Assembly (NCBI RefSeq): GCF_046630445.1
Contig: NC_092335.1
Location: 541,514,501 to 541,578,500, forward strand
Source of the DNA: Rutidosis leptorrhynchoides
Taxonomy: Eukaryota > Streptophyta > Magnoliopsida > Asterales > Asteraceae
DNA length: 64,000 nt
Direction: 5' to 3'
The notes beneath the pieces are model-generated. The model worked only from the letters and a program-made list of their open reading frames with translations. It made no database searches and was not told the DNA's origin. Numbering within the stretch: position 1 is the stretch's first letter; every line of letters begins with the position of its first letter. Shown here piece by piece: positions 58,353 to 64,000 of this stretch. A program made the position numbers and the translations under genes.

Positions 58353-60137
58353 TGGCCAGGTACACCTTGTGTGGAGAGGCAGGATTCTTTTGTTCCCAAT
58401 AAATTGGCGACTGTTCGAAAAATCCAACAACCAAGTCCAACCGGTTTATTCTAGACACCACTTTTATCCGAAATATCAAATTGTGTAAAGGCTATAGTTG
58501 GGTTGATTTAAGATAATCTAGCTAGCATGCAACAACTAAGGACAGAGAAGATGTGGTTCACCATGATTTAAGATAACGTAGTGTCGGGATGATTGCGAGA
58601 CACTCATTGAATAGATATACCTTGGTGTAAACACTAGATTCCCTACTAATTGATTTCTCGATTAGCATGTCACGAGGAACTAGGCTATCGTGATTCTGAT
58701 CGGATGGACTATGCTCAACTCCCGACACATTATCCGGTTTAAGGATATAAGCGGACCCTCTTGGATGCAATGCATACATTGAGCGCACGAATAAAGTTGC
58801 ATAGCCATATAGATATAATATCCAATCTTTCTTAACACCTTAGTGTATCACCCAATTGAGTGGTTATGATTATGTTTCGAATTCCTTTCTGTCAAAGGTT
58901 TGGTAAAATCTAAGGGTTTGTAGACAAATTAAAACCTCATATAGTTCTCAGTCAGCCTTAAAGATTTATAAGCTTAGTTTGTATTGTAGTGCGTAAAATT
59001 CCCATTTATGATTTAAACCAGCCCTTACTTAAATCTACCCAATAAATCCGTTAGTTATCCACCATGTACTAGACTTATAGTGGTTCCATAGCTTCTAACC
59101 TTGACCATGCCCAAGTGGTCCTATAGTACATCAACACTATACTCTACTATTGCAATAGTATTTCCTATAGTATATACTCTTGACCAATATCTTGATTTGA
59201 TCCTACGGTAATTCCCCATGTACTTTATATTATTTTCGATTGATTCATACCTTGACCAATGTATAAACACGGATAATTAATTACCTTATAATTTTCGACT
59301 TTATAAAAGGTTTAATCACGTTTATTGGTAGAAGGACGATAATAATGAGGTTTAATATCATAGACAGAAATCGAGTACGAAACGATAATCATCCCTAACT
59401 AACATTATTAAGTCATGGCAAACAATCAAGCAATTACTCACACATCATGGCAACAAGCATTTCTAATATTAATAAATCACAAACATCTAACAAGAACATT
59501 ATAATAAATTAATAAAAGAAAGGATAGATATTACCGAATAATGTCGGCAGAATAACACTTATATTTCTTCACAATATCCATAGCGTTACAATGCTCGATA
59601 GCTTCTACTACTAAATACATACTAATCTCCTATTGATCACTAGAGAGCTATAATAGAGAGATAATTACATTTCCTAATCTCCGTACTTTTTTCTCTCTAG
59701 AATCTAGAAAGAGAACTAATCTCCTACTAATCACTTGAGAGCGAAAATAGAGAGATATTTAGAGAGAGAAGTCAAGAATGGTGTGTGTTGAAATGAATGC
59801 AAAAAGCTTTTTAAATAGGCAAAATTTTCATGGCAAAAGGCTGGCAGGCCGTTTTCCCTTATGACAGGCCGTTTGGCTAGCCGTTTACTGGATCGTAACT
59901 TGTCTTTCACCGTTTACGCTCTAGAATCATCGTTTTAACTCCGTGTATGACGATTCTTGTGTCCACACATTCGTAATTGAATATCCTACAACATGAAATT
60001 AAGTAAATAAACTTTTCTAAAAATTATAAAATAAGTTATTTAAATGCGAGTTAATCGTCTTAGCCGATTTGCTCGTTTTCCCCTGTTTTTCATCCTTTTT
60101 TATTGATTCTTGAAACATAGCCTTTGTAATGACATAA
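58353..60137 (-). mobile_element. 5' LTR of F, 5' part (outer end uncertain)
   Basis: Continues the LTR interrupted at 8694. On the minus strand a promoter-like block at about 59900-59797 is followed by a leader with repeated TCTCTC/AGAGAG phrases (two related segments at about 59622-59700 and 59715-59775). The LTR may begin at TGTCATTACAAAGG (60134) just inside the junction with G. No gene; the 58558-58788 frame is chance. Confidence 0.6.
59797..59905 (-). promoter_or_regulatory. GC-repeat and TATA-like block in the LTR of F
   Basis: On the minus strand, AACGGCTAGCC, AACGGCCTG (two copies) and then CCTATTTAAAAAG. Same order as in the LTR of A. Confidence 0.5.
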
Positions 60138-62364
<2,227 letters not shown>

Positions 62365-62402
62365 ATACCTCCCCGTTAAAGAAAATTTCATCCCGAAATT
62401 TT
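62365..62402 (-). promoter_or_regulatory. 3' hairpin and plus-strand primer (G)
   Basis: Minus strand AACGGGGAGGTAT (62377-62365) preceded by AAATTTCGGGATGAAATTT, one mismatch in the stem. Confidence 0.65.
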
Positions 62403-62429
62403 GACAGAGGTCGTCATGATTGATCGTAA

Positions 62430-62549
62430 GAATATTTTTATGAAGAATATAAGTTGAAATTTAGATTTTTATCACCATTGAGTAATATGGATAAAACAAT
62501 TCGATTACTCGAAGCGTATGAGAGGAGCTATTGCAAAAGAGTGAAATGA
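62430..62549 (+). pseudogene. Counterpart of the second antisense ORF (G), broken
   Basis: Open 39 codons to TGA at 62547, matching the C-terminal part of the D ORF at 27850-28020 without gaps. The codons before it hold TGA and TAA where D has open codons. Mostly replacement differences. Confidence 0.4.
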
Positions 62550-62726
62550 TGAAATTAAAGATTCGTTTTAACTCTTGACGTAGTCACGGTCAATTTCCGA
62601 GATTTAAGGAAGTTAAACAATATTTTCATAATCTATATAAGATTTGATTCTTCGGTGATTAAGGAAATTATGATTTTCTTTGATTAAATGCGTAATCTGC
62701 CTCGATTGCTATGTCCGTTATTTCGC

Positions 62727-62733
62727 TATAAAT
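62727..62733 (+). promoter_or_regulatory. TATA box of the antisense gene (G)
   Basis: TATAAAT in GCTATAAAT, 82 bp before the ATG at 62809, followed by a pyrimidine-rich leader (TCTTCTTCCTC). Confidence 0.6.
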
Positions 62734-62808
62734 CAACCTCTTCCGTTCCATTATTTTCATCACTCCTACATCTTCTTCCTCATTTCATACCTTTAAAAGA
62801 TTGTGAAA

Positions 62809-62979
62809 ATGCTTCATCCAGTTCTGATCCTTGATCTCATTCTGACTATCACCACAATCATCCTTCTATTTCAACTCCCACCGGAGGAATCTGTTTACTT
62901 CTACTTCGCTCTTGGGGTTGTGGTTTTCATAATCCTTCCTTACAGCTGTCTTTCCATAATTATTGACATCTACGGTTAA
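62809..62979 (+). CDS. Antisense small membrane protein, 56 residues (G)
   Basis: ORF from ATG to TAA, opposite to the direction of G. Hydrophobic residues at about 5-21 and 35-53 flank a centre with LPPEESVYFY, as in the D copy. Alignment with D is gap-free for at least 45 codons, then the C-termini diverge (DIYG against IHSL, after a shared ILP and an Ile-rich stretch). Promoter-like TATA box and leader conserved. Not recognised as a known family. Too short for the usual length cut-off, hence easily missed. Confidence 0.6.
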   Translation: MLHPVLILDLILTITTIILLFQLPPEESVYFYFALGVVVFIILPYSCLSIIIDIYG

Positions 62980-63492
62980 TGATCTCTCCTATTTGCTGTG
63001 ATTTATACTCCTCCTTATATTTCGAAGCTTTGTGTTATTGTTTTCTCTTCTCGACTTTGTGTGAAGCAAGTAATGGCCCATAATTCGTAGGTATGAAGTT
63101 TCGGATGAACATAACTAATGTTCTAAGAAAGAAATGGTAATAGCATGATCTGAATTGTTAAATTACCAGAAAATCAAGAAAAATACCGAATCATCAAGAA
63201 AAATATTTTCTTGACATGTTTAGTGGTTAAATAGAATGAAAGAGTTATGTAACATGGCACATGATAAGAGTATGATCTGTGAACCTTTATAACGTTCCAT
63301 TAGAAACTCAGCATGACTTACTATAATATAATCACGTTGGCCAGACGTCATTATATTATACTAACTCATGCTTCAACTCCCAACACTTCTCTAGAAATCA
63401 TTCATAATTTAAACTCAAATTTTACAGAAGGATAGAAACAAAAACAGTTTCTTTTATGATGTAACATAGATAGCACGAGGAGATAGATGATT

Positions 63493-63857
63493 TCAGACAA
63501 GAATAATTATGAAGGCATCTTCAGAAATATTAAGGATATTTATACTTAAAGATACGAGATATCTTAGAATTTCTAAGATCGAAGGATGATGAAGAGGATT
63601 TGTCCGCAAAATTTTAGAGTCAGGAGCAAGGTATTCGCTAAAGATCTCAGTAGACACTGAATCATTTGGATTCTTTGAAGGTAAATTTAGTCTTTGTGAT
63701 TTGTCCACAGCCTCCTTCATGGTTTGCTCTATCCGTTTTTTAGTACCAAATTTTTTCATTTTCTGAGTTTTTTCAACACGCTATTCTTTATCATCAAACT
63801 TTTGACTGTTAAGGTCATTTACAATTTTTGCTGCTTCATCATCTTTTTCAAAATTCC
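63493..63857 (-). pseudogene. Captured poly(A)-binding protein fragment (G)
   Basis: Minus-strand frame that can be followed from about 63857: FEKDDEAAKIVNDLNSQKF, DDKE, then TAG (63783-63781) where PABPs and the D copy have Trp, then the linker with KKRIEQTMKEAVDKSQ and LNLPSKNPNDSVS, EYLAPDS. This covers more of RRM3 than D does and confirms the assignment: the N-F-E-x-x-D-x-A-A-K-x-V-x-x-L-N pattern is the end of RRM3 in plant PABPs. The part after EYLAPDS is not PABP-like. One stop, so no full product. Confidence 0.72.
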
Positions 63858-64000
63858 AAGAACTGATTCATAAACTGGGGTGCTTATTCAGAAATTCAGA
63901 ATTGAAGTACGTAAGCCTAGGAGATAGAAGTTATATGTATATATATATAACTATTGATGTTGCGATATTCGAATATGATGATTGATGCTTCCGGGTATTT

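Noticed and set aside
58558..58788. Minus-strand ORF of 76 codons
   Set aside because: No domain, lies in LTR sequence of F, no second copy to test.

Overview
The window is plant nuclear heterochromatin-like DNA, probably from a eudicot with a large, repeat-rich genome; the retroelement style suggests Asteraceae, but that is a guess. I find no single-copy host gene, rRNA, tRNA gene or CRISPR array. Almost every base belongs to a nest of LTR retrotransposons of the Ty3/gypsy group, separated by AT-rich simple repeats.

Nesting is readable from LTR ends, primer sites and 5-bp target duplications. An old Athila-type element on the minus strand (F: 6620-8698 plus 58353-60137) holds a Tekay/Del-type chromovirus (B: 8699-58347, target duplication actag). 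B itself holds three later insertions: D (12028-30961, ggtga) in its 5' LTR, C (33409-46530, ctagc) in its gag, and a solo LTR E (50198-54025, tgcct) in its integrase. D in turn holds an Athila-type element H (about 15597-25500) with a fully open gag-pol and an env-position gene. On the left, a non-autonomous Athila relative A (1205-6619) cuts F, and A is cut by a minus-strand LTR I (1-1204). On the right, G (60138 to the end, minus strand) is a relative of D with its 3' LTR and part of its interior.

The chromoviruses carry cargo. B and C both have two extra genes between the primer site and gag: an acidic repeat protein and an F-box protein of the At2g35280 type. D and G lack most of pol; each carries a sense fragment of a poly(A)-binding protein (end of RRM3, linker, start of RRM4) and, on the opposite strand, a small gene for a two-helix membrane protein of 56-57 residues with a conserved TATA box about 80 bp upstream. 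H has two arrays of a GACGCCGTC motif, one in its LTR and one in front of the env-position gene, which looks like an internal promoter followed by an untranslated leader and an intron.

Shared signals tie the chromovirus families together: an 8-bp-stem hairpin beside an AACGGGTAGGTAC plus-strand primer site at the 3' end, and a second copy of that primer-like sequence inside the elements. Coordinates of LTR ends supported by target duplications are firm; those of A, F and H are approximate.
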